A DNA stretch of 37,743 nt, from contig CAJYVK010000389.1 of NCBI GenBank assembly GCA_913778455.1, positions 1 to 37,743 on the forward strand, read 5' to 3'. Shown piece after piece: positions 1-6,836 of the stretch. Positions within the stretch are counted from its first letter, which is position 1; the number at the start of each line of letters is the position of its first letter. The DNA is from an uncultured Hymenobacter sp. Its GTDB lineage: Bacteria; Bacteroidota; Bacteroidia; Cytophagales; Hymenobacteraceae. A model generated the notes under the pieces. The model searched no databases. It saw nothing but the letters and a program-made list of their open reading frames with translations, and was not told the DNA's origin. Both the position numbers and the translations under genes were made by a program.

Positions 1-123
1 GGTACCGCGCTGGGCCAGTGCAGGCAGCGCACCCAATGAGAGAGCCAGCAGCAACAATCGTCCTACCAAACGCGGCTTGCGCGAACCAGGGGCAGAAAGC
101 GGGAGTTGCTGTAAAACTTTCAT
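1..123 (-). CDS. N-terminus of an exported protein, cut by the window edge
   Basis: An open frame starts at ATG 123-121 and runs off the left edge after 41 codons. The peptide begins MKVLQQLPLSAPGSRKPRL, continues with a leucine-rich hydrophobic stretch (LLLLALSLGALPALA) and reaches an ALA-Q signal peptidase I-like site. This is a standard Sec signal peptide with a long basic n-region, so the product is periplasmic or secreted. Upstream, TACCTTAG at 127-134 (minus strand) differs by one base from the Bacteroidota -7 box TAnnTTTG and may be its promoter. The mature domain is outside the window, so no function can be assigned. Confidence 0.6.
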   Translation of the reverse strand, partial: MKVLQQLPLSAPGSRKPRLVGRLLLLALSLGALPALAQRGT

Positions 124-166
124 AGGGCTAAGGTAAATGACAATTACTGAACAATCTAACACGCAG

Positions 167-213
167 GAAGCGCGCAACAGTACGGCTGACTAGCCGCCGC
201 TGTTACGCGCTTC
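167..213. repeat. Hairpin between gatA and the exported-protein gene
   Basis: Arms 167-180 (GAAGCGCGCAACAG) and 200-213 pair over 14 bp with one mismatch. An inner stem CGGCT/AGCCG lies at 183-187 and 192-196. No T-tract follows on either strand, so it is not a typical intrinsic terminator. It may still protect the 3' end of the gatA transcript. Confidence 0.5.
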
Positions 214-239
214 AAACATTGCTAAAGCCTCTGGCTAAC

Positions 240-1676
240 CTAGTTGGCTGCCTCTACGGCCGTCAGTGAGCCAGCAAAAGCCAGTAAATCAGCTTCCCGG
301 AAAGCGCCGCTCATAATTTGCAGGCCGATGGGCATACCTGCCTCATCAACCCCGGCCGGCACCGAAATAGCGGGCACGCCCGCCAGCGAAGCCTGCACCG
401 TAAAAATGTCGGCCAGGTACATCGACACAGGATCCTGCTTCTCGCCAATCTTGAACGCCGTGGTGGGCGTGGTGGGCAGCACCAGGAAGTCGTATTGCCG
501 CAGCAGCTCGTCGGTCTTCTCCTTGATGAGCCGCCGCACCCGCTGGGCCTTGGTGTAATAGGCGTCGTAGTAGCTGGCGCTCAGCACAAACGTGCCCAGC
601 ATGATGCGCCGCTGCACCTCGGGGCCGAAGCCCTGGGCGCGGGTTTTTTTATAGAGCGATTCCAGGTCATTGGCCTCGGGCGAGCGGAAGCCATATTTCA
701 CGCCGTCAAAACGCGAGAGGTTGGAGCTGGCCTCCGCCGTGGTGAGGATGTAGTAAGTCGGAATCATTTCCTCCAACATCGGAAAATCCACCGCTTCTAC
801 TACGTGGCCCTGACCGCGCAACGTATCCAGGGTATTCTCCAGCGCCGCGTGCACTTCGGGCTGCAAGCCGGGCCGGTTGATGGCATTGGCCACGTAGCCG
901 ATGCGGTACTGCGGTGCGGGAGTCAGCAGCTCGCTATAAGCGGGCACGGGCTCCTGGCTCACGGTGCTGTCGTAGGGGTCGGCCCCGGCCATTACTTCGA
1001 GTAGGCGGGCGGCATCTTCTACCGAGTGGGTAATCGGCCCGATCTGGTCGAACGACGAGGCAAAGGCTACCAGGCCGTAGCGCGAGATGCGCGAGTACGT
1101 CGGCTTCAAGCCGATTACCCCGCAGAAAGCCGCCGGCTGGCGCACCGAGCCGCCCGTGTCGGAGCCAATGGAAGCCAGGCACATATCAGCCTGCACGGCT
1201 ACCGCTGAGCCGCCCGACGACCCGCCCGGCACCCGGCTGGGGTCCTGCGCGTTGCGCACCACCCCGAAGGCCGAGTTCTCGTTCGAGCCACCCATGGCAA
1301 ACTCGTCGCAGTTCTGGCGGCCAATAAAAATGGCGTCCTCGGCCAGCAGCCGCGCCACGGCCGTGCCGGTAAAGAGCGACTTAAACCCGTCGAGGATGCG
1401 GCTGCTGCTTTGCAGCGAATGGCCCTGGTAGGCCAGCACGTCCTTGAGGCCGATGACCATGCCGGCGAGCTTACCCGCCGTGCCCTGGGCCAGCTTTTCG
1501 TCTACGGCAATAGCTTGCTGGCGGGCCTCCTCGGCCCATACTTCCAGGAAAACATTCAGTTCAGCGTTGCGCTGCTCGATGTTATCCAGATAATACTCAA
1601 CGAGCTGGCGGCAGGACGTAGTGCCCGCCGCCAGCTCGCGCTGAATTTCCGAAAGGGAAGAAAACAGAGGTTTCAA
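240..1676 (-). CDS. gatA: Glutamyl-tRNA(Gln) amidotransferase subunit A
   Basis: GatA is the glutaminase subunit of the GatCAB amidotransferase. It releases ammonia from glutamine for conversion of Glu-tRNA(Gln) (and often Asp-tRNA(Asn)) to the amidated form. The 478-aa length is normal. The amidase signature is complete: Lys78 in GLKDV, Ser153 in GGSSGGS, and the nucleophile Ser177 in GSDTGGSVRQ form the Ser-cisSer-Lys triad, followed by FCGVIGLKPTYSRISRYG. The start is TTG at 1676-1674. An in-frame TAA lies two codons upstream, and the next internal Met (residue 73) is far too late. GGAG sits 8 nt before the TTG, inside the end of the upstream tatA gene, whose stop is only 3 nt away. Co-transcription with the two tatA genes is likely. 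No gatB or gatC is in the window. Confidence 0.95.
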   Translation of the reverse strand: MKPLFSSLSEIQRELAAGTTSCRQLVEYYLDNIEQRNAELNVFLEVWAEEARQQAIAVDEKLAQGTAGKLAGMVIGLKDVLAYQGHSLQSSSRILDGFKSLFTGTAVARLLAEDAIFIGRQNCDEFAMGGSNENSAFGVVRNAQDPSRVPGGSSGGSAVAVQADMCLASIGSDTGGSVRQPAAFCGVIGLKPTYSRISRYGLVAFASSFDQIGPITHSVEDAARLLEVMAGADPYDSTVSQEPVPAYSELLTPAPQYRIGYVANAINRPGLQPEVHAALENTLDTLRGQGHVVEAVDFPMLEEMIPTYYILTTAEASSNLSRFDGVKYGFRSPEANDLESLYKKTRAQGFGPEVQRRIMLGTFVLSASYYDAYYTKAQRVRRLIKEKTDELLRQYDFLVLPTTPTTAFKIGEKQDPVSMYLADIFTVQASLAGVPAISVPAGVDEAGMPIGLQIMSGAFREADLLAFAGSLTAVEAAN

Positions 1677-1679
1677 ATC

Positions 1680-2216
1680 TTATGCTCCGGTTGATGACTG
1701 GTCGAGGCGGGGCCGCGTACCGGGCACGCCGCCCGTCGTGGGCGGGATGGGCGTGCTGTGGTGGTGAGTAGGCTGGTCCGCCGTCGGCAAATCTACGGCA
1801 CCGGGCGCACTATAGTCAGCTACCGGCGCTACGTAGTCACCCGAAGTAGGCTGATAGGGAGTGTGCTGCTGGTCGTAGCCCATGTTGGGATGCTGGGTAG
1901 GATAGCCGGCGGCAGGCTGGTTGGGGTTATAGCCTTGGTTCGGATTGTACCCCTGGTTGGGTTGGTTCGGATTGTACCCTTGATTAGGGTTGTAACCTTG
2001 ATTCTGGTTGTACTGCTGATTGGGGAGCGTCTGGTCAGCCCGCTCAAACTCGTTGCGGATTTCACTGCTGGCGTCCTTAAATTCCCGAATACCCTTACCC
2101 AGGCCGCGGGCCAGCTCGGGGATTTTATTGGCACCAAAGAAAATCAGGATGACGACCATGATCAGAATCAGCTCGGAGCCGCCGATGTCGCCTAGAAAAA
2201 GCAGGGGAGAAGTCAT
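1680..2216 (-). CDS. tatA: TatA/Hcf106-type twin-arginine translocase subunit with NPNQ-rich tail
   Basis: TatA forms the protein-conducting part of the twin-arginine translocase, which exports folded proteins. Residues 10-28 form the single membrane helix (GGSELILIMVVILIFFGA). The conserved hinge and amphipathic helix follow (NKIPELARGLGKGIREFKDA). After residue 65 the protein leaves the family pattern. A tail of about 110 residues contains at least five degenerate NQGYNPNQ repeats and then a Pro/Thr/His-rich stretch ending SSTGA. Typical TatA proteins are 60-100 aa, so the 178-aa length is due to this tail. ATG is at 2216-2214, 39 nt after the stop of the other tatA gene. The stop overlaps the region that translates gatA. 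No TatC is seen nearby. Confidence 0.88.
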   Translation of the reverse strand: MTSPLLFLGDIGGSELILIMVVILIFFGANKIPELARGLGKGIREFKDASSEIRNEFERADQTLPNQQYNQNQGYNPNQGYNPNQPNQGYNPNQGYNPNQPAAGYPTQHPNMGYDQQHTPYQPTSGDYVAPVADYSAPGAVDLPTADQPTHHHSTPIPPTTGGVPGTRPRLDQSSTGA

Positions 2217-2255
2217 AACGTACGCGAAATAAAAGCGGAAAATAAAACGGGCAGC

Positions 2256-2609
2256 CTAGCTAGCCGGCGCGTTGTTGGGGTTGTGCGGGGCGGGCGGCAC
2301 CTGACCATACTGCTGCGGGTTGCCGTTAGGATTGTAAGCCGTGGGCTGCTGGGGGTAGTTGCCCTGCTGCGGGTAGCCGCCCTGGGGCTGGTTGGGGTTG
2401 TAGCCCGGTTGCTGCTGGGGGTAGCCGTTGGGGTTCATCGGCCGCTGCGGCTCGGGGTTGCTGGCATCCTTAAACTCGCGTACCCCCTGGCCCACGCCCC
2501 GAAACAACTCGGGAATGCGCTTGGCACCGAAGAACAGCACCAGAATAAAGATGATGAAAATGATGGTTCTGGGATTGCTCAGAAACAGAAGCGACGCAGA
2601 AAGGAGCAT
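2256..2609 (-). CDS. tatA: Second TatA/Hcf106-type translocase subunit
   Basis: A 117-aa protein starting at ATG 2609-2607 (MLLSASLLFLSNPRTIIF). The open frame extends 25 codons further upstream to a TTG, but that part overlaps the promoter element at 2682-2689 and lacks family similarity. The membrane helix is IIFIIFILVLFFGA. It is followed by the TatA hinge and amphipathic helix (KRIPELFRGVGQGVREFKDA). The tail is rich in Asn, Pro, Gln, Gly and Tyr (PQQQPGYNPNQ, GGYPQQGNYPQQ), as in the downstream paralogue. Two TatA-like proteins in tandem suggest division of labour, such as TatA/TatB roles or hetero-oligomers, but sequence cannot decide this. It is the first gene of a probable tatA-tatA-gatA transcript. 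Confidence 0.85.
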   Translation of the reverse strand: MLLSASLLFLSNPRTIIFIIFILVLFFGAKRIPELFRGVGQGVREFKDASNPEPQRPMNPNGYPQQQPGYNPNQPQGGYPQQGNYPQQPTAYNPNGNPQQYGQVPPAPHNPNNAPAS

Positions 2610-2681
2610 AGGAAAAACGGCTGACTGGCCGCGAGAGGTGATGAAAACGAAGATACGAAAAAAGCGAGCCTTTGGTCGGCG

Positions 2682-2689
2682 CAAAGGTA
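2682..2689 (-). promoter_or_regulatory. Bacteroidota-type -7 box upstream of tatA pair
   Basis: TACCTTTG on the minus strand matches the Bacteroidota primary-sigma -7 consensus TAnnTTTG. It lies 72 nt before the tatA start at 2609. No convincing TTG -33 element was seen. Confidence 0.5.
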
Positions 2690-2980
2690 CCGGCTGCCTA
2701 CCGAACGTGTCGTTGGCTGGGTAGGCTAGCCAGAGGTAACTGTAGAAGGGGGCAGCGCACCGCTAATGAACGTTTGCACGGCGCTGCTTTATCCCCGCGA
2801 AGTACAAATTAGCGAGATTATGAGTACGTTAAGCCGGATAAGTGGGTAATTCGGCGAAAATCGCTGGTAGTTATCCCTAAGTTGATGCACCTTTGTATCG
2901 GTTAGCAGCCTTAACCGGAGCCGCGCTGTTCAATCAGCCGCCGAGGAAGAGGAAGTTGGCTAAGTTTGTTTTCATAGCTC
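2690..2980. other. Intergenic stretch upstream of the tatA operon
   Basis: No protein-coding gene is supported between the tatA promoter and the flippase gene end at 3025. The plus strand contains CACCTTTG near 2889-2896 (a near-match to the -7 box, lacking its TA), a small stem CGGTTA/TAACCG at about 2899-2917 and then the plus-strand terminator at 2984-3014. A short non-coding transcript of about 110 nt is possible but weakly supported. Confidence 0.3.
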
Positions 2981-2983
2981 AGA

Positions 2984-3014
2984 AAGGCATCGAATTCTAT
3001 TCGATGCTTTTTTT
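2984..3014 (+). terminator. Rho-independent terminator, plus direction
   Basis: Stem GCATCGAA (2987-2994) / TTCGATGC (3000-3007) with loop TTCTA, directly followed by eight T on the plus strand. No plus-strand protein gene precedes it. On the minus strand only a weak T-run follows, so it is not an obvious end signal for tatA or the flippase. Confidence 0.65.
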
Positions 3015-3024
3015 TGTCTCATCC

Positions 3025-4539
3025 TTACGCAGTTAGCCCCCGTCGCGCTTCCAGCAGGTACACTAGGCCCGCAAACAGCAGCGGCAGTCCCAGGCCCAGC
3101 GCGTAGCCCGCCACCGTCGGCAATACCCGCACGGCGGCCTGGCCGCCCACCACCAGCAGCACGGCAAAGCCGAGCCACAGCAACAAGCGCGTTACGGGGT
3201 AGGGCACTGGGAAATGGTGCTCGCCTAGCCACCAGCACAGCGCGGCCATCATAAAATAGCAGGCCAGCGTAGCCCAGGCGCAGCCCAAGTAGCCCATTAC
3301 CGGAATCAGCAGAAAATTGAGCGCGATGGTGAGCACCGCGCCCGCCGCCCCGATGTAGGTGCCGTAGTAGGTCTTGTCGGTGAGCTTAAACCAGACCGAG
3401 AGGTTGTAATAAACGCCCAAAAACAGATTGGCCAGCAGCAGAATGGGTACTACTACCAAGCCCGAGCGAAACGCAGCCTTGGTCAGTAGCAAAGGCGCCA
3501 CCCAACTCAAGTTTAGACTGATGCCTACAAAAATCAGGGCGCAGCACAGCGTAAACCACTTCAGCACCAGCGCAAACGTGGCGGGCGAGTTTTTCTCCGT
3601 GCTCTGGCTGAAGAAAAATGGCTCGGCCGCGTAGCGAAACGCTTGAATAACCAGTGACATAAAGATGCTGAGCTTGTAGCTGGCTCCGTACACGCCCGCC
3701 GCATCCAGCGGGCTCAGGCCCGGGTAAAAATTGGCGGGTAGCCAGATGGGCAGCATAATGCGGTCGAGCGTTTCGTTGACCATCCCCGCCAGCCCCATGA
3801 GGGCCAGCGGCAGGGCGTAGGCCAGGGTAGGCCGCAGAAAATCCAGCCGGGGCCACTGAAACTGAAAGCCCCGCAGCTGCGGCAAGAGTAGCAAAAGCGT
3901 GCCAGCCGATGCCAACAGGTTGGAGATAAACACGTAGCCGACCCCTATCCCCGGGTTATAAACTGCTTCTACCAGCGGCCGCAGCCCGGCCAGCCAGGAA
4001 CCGGGTGCACTGCGCAATACGGCCGGGCACACCACGATAAAGAGGATGTTGAAAGCCATTGTGAGCCCGATGTTGGTCAGCCGCACCAAAGCAAACTGCC
4101 GGGCCTTGTTTTCGAGCCGGAGCCGGGCAAAGGGCAAGGCCGCCACCGCGTCGAGGGCCAGCGTAATCACCATCCACTGCGCAAATTGCTCGTGGCCCGG
4201 CGGTACGCTCAGCCAGGCCAGTAGGTGGCCAGCCAACAAAAACAGCAGCGTACCTAGTCCCACGCTGCTCAGCAAAAGCAAGCTTAGAATGCGATTATAC
4301 ACCCCTTGGCGGTCGGCCCCCGCCCGGTTGGCAAACCGGAAGAAGGTAGTCTCCAGCCCGTAGGTAAACACGACGTTCAGGAAGGAGACGTACGCGTACA
4401 GTCCCGTTACAATACCAAAATCGGCCGTCGTGAAATACGTGGTGTAAATGGGCGTCAGCAGGGTATTTAGTACCCGACCCACGATGCTGCTTACCCCGTA
4501 AATGGCCGTTTGCGAGGCCAGTTTTTTCGCAATGCTCAT
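3025..4539 (-). CDS. Polysaccharide flippase / oligosaccharide export membrane protein (MATE-like fold)
   Basis: A 504-aa integral membrane protein with about 12-14 hydrophobic segments. The N-terminus (MSIAKKLASQTAIYGVSSIV, then GRVLNTLLTPIYTTYF) is typical of the Wzx/polysaccharide-biosynthesis branch of the MOP superfamily, which flips lipid-linked glycans across the inner membrane. I chose ATG 4539-4537 over the upstream ORF start because family similarity begins there. The C-terminal 60 residues are a run of hydrophobic helices ending LLEARRGLTA. It follows the enoyl-CoA hydratase gene by 84 nt on the same strand and could be co-transcribed with it. No glycosyltransferase cluster is adjacent, so the substrate cannot be named. 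Confidence 0.82.
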   Translation of the reverse strand: MSIAKKLASQTAIYGVSSIVGRVLNTLLTPIYTTYFTTADFGIVTGLYAYVSFLNVVFTYGLETTFFRFANRAGADRQGVYNRILSLLLLSSVGLGTLLFLLAGHLLAWLSVPPGHEQFAQWMVITLALDAVAALPFARLRLENKARQFALVRLTNIGLTMAFNILFIVVCPAVLRSAPGSWLAGLRPLVEAVYNPGIGVGYVFISNLLASAGTLLLLLPQLRGFQFQWPRLDFLRPTLAYALPLALMGLAGMVNETLDRIMLPIWLPANFYPGLSPLDAAGVYGASYKLSIFMSLVIQAFRYAAEPFFFSQSTEKNSPATFALVLKWFTLCCALIFVGISLNLSWVAPLLLTKAAFRSGLVVVPILLLANLFLGVYYNLSVWFKLTDKTYYGTYIGAAGAVLTIALNFLLIPVMGYLGCAWATLACYFMMAALCWWLGEHHFPVPYPVTRLLLWLGFAVLLVVGGQAAVRVLPTVAGYALGLGLPLLFAGLVYLLEARRGLTA

Positions 4540-4623
4540 GCTGAAAAACACGCGACAGCCGGCCCGAGCAAGCACCGCTACCACTGGGTAAAGGTGCCCA
4601 CCCGGGCCGGCTGCCGTAAAAAA

Positions 4624-5418
4624 TTAATTTCCGTTGAATACCGCCGGCCGCTTTTCAAGGAATGCCGCCGTGCCTTCCTTAAAGTCAGCAGTGCCGAAAG
4701 CCCGGCCGAAGGCCGCGGCTTCGGCCGCGTAGCCCGCCTCGCCACCTTCGTCGAAAAAGGTGTTGACGCAGTCGATGGTCAGCCCCACGGCGACGGGAGC
4801 CTTGCCCAATATTTTAAGCAGTAGCGTTTTGCAAAAGCTCAGCAGCTCGGCCTGGGGCACTACGTGGTTGACGAGGCCCAGGCGCTGGGCCTCCTCGGCC
4901 TTTACCTGGTCGGCAGTGAGCAGCAGCTCCAGTGCCTTGCCTTTACCGATCAGCTGCACGAGGCGCTGGGTACCGCCGTAGCCGGGCAGCAGGCCCAGGT
5001 TCACCTCGGGCTGGCCGAAGCGGGCATTGTCGGAAGCCACGCGCAGGTGGCAGGCCATTGCCAGCTCGCAGCCGCCACCCAGGGCAAAGCCGTTCACGGC
5101 CGCCACCACGGGCTTGGGGCTGGTTTCGAAACGCCGAAAAACAGCCTGGCCCTTGGCCGAGGCATTCTGCGCACCCGGCCCGGTGAGGCCCGCCAGCTCG
5201 GCGATATCGGCCCCGGCCACGAAGGCTTTTTCGCCGCTGCCCGTGAGCAGGATGCCACGCACCGCCGCATCGGCCCGCGCCTGGTCGATAGCCTGGCTCA
5301 ATTCCTCGATGGTAGCGGCGTTGAGAGCGTTGAGCTTGGTGGGGCGGTTGACGGTGATGGTTACGATGCCAGTGGCAGCATCCAAGTCGTACAGCAGGTT
5401 TTCAAATGAGGCAGCCAT
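4624..5418 (-). CDS. Enoyl-CoA hydratase/isomerase family protein
   Basis: A 264-aa crotonase-fold protein, the usual length for a bacterial enoyl-CoA hydratase. These enzymes add water to trans-2-enoyl-CoA in fatty-acid or amino-acid breakdown. Visible signatures are the CoA-binding KLNALN, the oxyanion-hole region AFVAGADIAEL, and the block AAVNGFALGGGCELAMACHLRVA with ARFGQPEVNLGLLPGYGGTQRL. The two glutamates used for hydration (ELAMAC and QPEVNLG) are both present, which favours hydratase activity. The start is ATG 5418-5416 (MAASFENLLYDLD). The longer open frame would read through the promoter element at 5453-5460. Substrate range is not predictable from sequence. Confidence 0.9.
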   Translation of the reverse strand: MAASFENLLYDLDAATGIVTITVNRPTKLNALNAATIEELSQAIDQARADAAVRGILLTGSGEKAFVAGADIAELAGLTGPGAQNASAKGQAVFRRFETSPKPVVAAVNGFALGGGCELAMACHLRVASDNARFGQPEVNLGLLPGYGGTQRLVQLIGKGKALELLLTADQVKAEEAQRLGLVNHVVPQAELLSFCKTLLLKILGKAPVAVGLTIDCVNTFFDEGGEAGYAAEAAAFGRAFGTADFKEGTAAFLEKRPAVFNGN

Positions 5419-5452
5419 GAGGAAAGGAGTAGAGTGGGCAAAAGCTGGTGGG

Positions 5453-5460
5453 CAAAGGTA
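5453..5460 (-). promoter_or_regulatory. -7 box for the enoyl-CoA hydratase gene
   Basis: TACCTTTG (minus strand) matches TAnnTTTG exactly and ends 34 nt before the ATG at 5418, a normal leader length. Confidence 0.6.
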
Positions 5461-5636
5461 CGGCCGGGGATCAGCCCCGCTGACTGGCCCCGGCGGGCGC
5501 ACCTTTCAGCGTGCAATCCCGGGCATTGGGCGAAACACTGCCTAATTGCTAGCATATTGCGCAAAACTTTGGGGCATTCAGCTCCGGTCACTAGTGACCG
5601 CTACACTCATCCTTCACCCTCATTCTTCTTTTTCAC

Positions 5637-6062
5637 ATGGGCTTTGTTTCCGAATTCAAGGAGTTCATCTCCAAGGGCAATGTGCTCGACCTGGCCGTGG
5701 GCGTGGTCATCGGGGCTGCGTTTAGCAAGATTGTTTCGTCTTTGACCGACGACATTATTATGCCCGTACTGGGTGTGCTGACCAAAGGCGTTGACTTTAA
5801 GGACTTATTCTTTACACTCAATGGCCAGCAGTACAAAACGCTTGAGGAGGCAAAGAAAGCCGGCGCAGCGGCCATTGCCTATGGTAATTTTCTGAATGCC
5901 GTAGTTTACTTTTTCATCATTGCCTTCGTCATTTTCTGGGTAGTGAAGCTGGCCAACCGTTTCAAAAAGCCAGCCCCTGTGGCTGCCCCCGCCGCTCCGG
6001 TCGTTACCCGCGATCAGGAGTTGCTGCAAGAAATCCTGGTTGCCCTGCGTTCGCGCCCCTGA
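5637..6062 (+). CDS. mscL: Large-conductance mechanosensitive channel
   Basis: MscL is a homopentameric inner-membrane channel that opens under membrane tension to release solutes during osmotic downshock. The 141-aa length is typical. The N-terminal amphipathic helix and TM1 are clear ([20 protein letters not shown], then [23 protein letters not shown]), containing the pore-lining GxxIGxAF pattern. A periplasmic loop follows, then TM2 ([17 protein letters not shown]), the basic linker KLANRFKK, an Ala/Pro-rich spacer and the C-terminal helix bundle ([15 protein letters not shown]). The gene is divergent from the enoyl-CoA hydratase and is followed 83 nt later by a small exported protein. Confidence 0.96.
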   Translation: MGFVSEFKEFISKGNVLDLAVGVVIGAAFSKIVSSLTDDIIMPVLGVLTKGVDFKDLFFTLNGQQYKTLEEAKKAGAAAIAYGNFLNAVVYFFIIAFVIFWVVKLANRFKKPAPVAAPAAPVVTRDQELLQEILVALRSRP

Positions 6063-6145
6063 GCCGCCTGCCGGGCCGGAACTTCTCCCCCGGACCCGGC
6101 ATTTGGCTGATATTGCCCGCCATCCCTTAACTCGACCAATTCTTC

Positions 6146-6565
6146 GTGAAAAGCTTTCCCGCTGCTGTAATTTTCGCCGGCCTGCTCCTAACGGCTGCCG
6201 GGGCTCAGGCCCAGTCTACGGCTCCCAATTTCCCGGCCCCGGGTAGCCCCGCCCGTCCCAATGCTCCCGCTTTCAAGGACGATGCCCGTGCCCGCCGCCA
6301 GCAGCAAATGAGTCCCGAAGACGCCGCCCGCGACCAGCAGCTACAGCTTCTGGAGGCCCGCACCGGCAACACCAGCCTCGGTGCCGAGCGCGGCGGTCCC
6401 TACCGGCAAATGGATAAGGCAGGCAGCTCTTTTACCGTGCGTAAGTTCAAGGCCCTGCCCGGTCAGGAGCAGAAGCGCGGCGAAACGCGCCGCGTGCAGA
6501 TGGGTGCCCACACTACCGGCAAACCCCTCGTGAACGGCCGCAAAAAGAAATTCCTCCTCTTCTGA
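6146..6565 (+). CDS. Small exported protein of unknown function
   Basis: A 139-aa product starting at GTG 6146. It has a Sec signal peptide (MKSFPAAVIFAGLLLTAAGA, cleaved after AQA). The mature part is Pro/Ala/Arg/Gln-rich (PNFPAPGSPARPNAPAFKDD, then ARARRQQQMSPEDAARDQQ) and ends in a basic tail followed by a hydrophobic C-terminus (GRKKKFLLF). I recognise no domain. It is predicted to be largely disordered and positively charged. Codon use fits its neighbours and the frame is uninterrupted, so it is probably a real gene. Its TGA stop is the first three bases of the 64-bp inverted repeat at 6563. Confidence 0.6.
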   Translation: MKSFPAAVIFAGLLLTAAGAQAQSTAPNFPAPGSPARPNAPAFKDDARARRQQQMSPEDAARDQQLQLLEARTGNTSLGAERGGPYRQMDKAGSSFTVRKFKALPGQEQKRGETRRVQMGAHTTGKPLVNGRKKKFLLF

Positions 6566-6626
6566 TCGCAGATTTAACGGATTAAACGGATTTCGGGGAT
6601 ACGCCCGCCAGCCTCCGGCGGCGGGC
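6563..6626 (+). repeat. 64-bp inverted repeat, left copy, starting at a stop codon
   Basis: The copy begins TGATCGCAGATTTAACGGAT, whose first three bases are the stop of the 6146-6565 gene, and runs to 6626. It is perfectly complementary to 6773-6836. It consists of degenerate 9-bp units (GATTTAACG, GATTAAACG, GATTTCGGG) followed by a GC-rich block centred on CGCCAGCCTCCGGCGGCG. Confidence 0.9.
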
Positions 6627-6676
6627 GGGCTAGCTCACTCGACACATTTTGCTCATGTGGCTCAGGTAAGCTGAAT

Positions 6677-6716
6677 AAACTAAAAAGGCCCCTCGCGTGA
6701 GGGGCCTTTTTAGTTT
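6677..6716. terminator. Bidirectional terminator between convergent genes
   Basis: Perfect 18-bp arms 6677-6694 and 6699-6716 with loop GCGT. The core is AAAAAGGCCCCTC/GAGGGGCCTTTTT. A run of T follows the GC stem on both strands, so it can serve both the small exported-protein gene (plus) and infB (minus). Confidence 0.9.
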
Positions 6717-6772
6717 CAGTAATTAACAGTACGCAAACCGCCAGAGCAGAAAAAACGTCACCGGCGTAGTCA

Positions 6773-6836
6773 GCCCGCCGCCGGAGGCTGGCGGGCGTAT
6801 CCCCGAAATCCGTTTAATCCGTTAAATCTGCGATCA
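6773..6836 (-). repeat. 64-bp inverted repeat, right copy, starting at the infB stop codon
   Basis: Read on the minus strand this copy begins with the TGA stop of infB (6836-6834) and is identical over 64 bases to 6563-6626. The two copies flank 146 bp that contain the bidirectional terminator. Confidence 0.9.
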
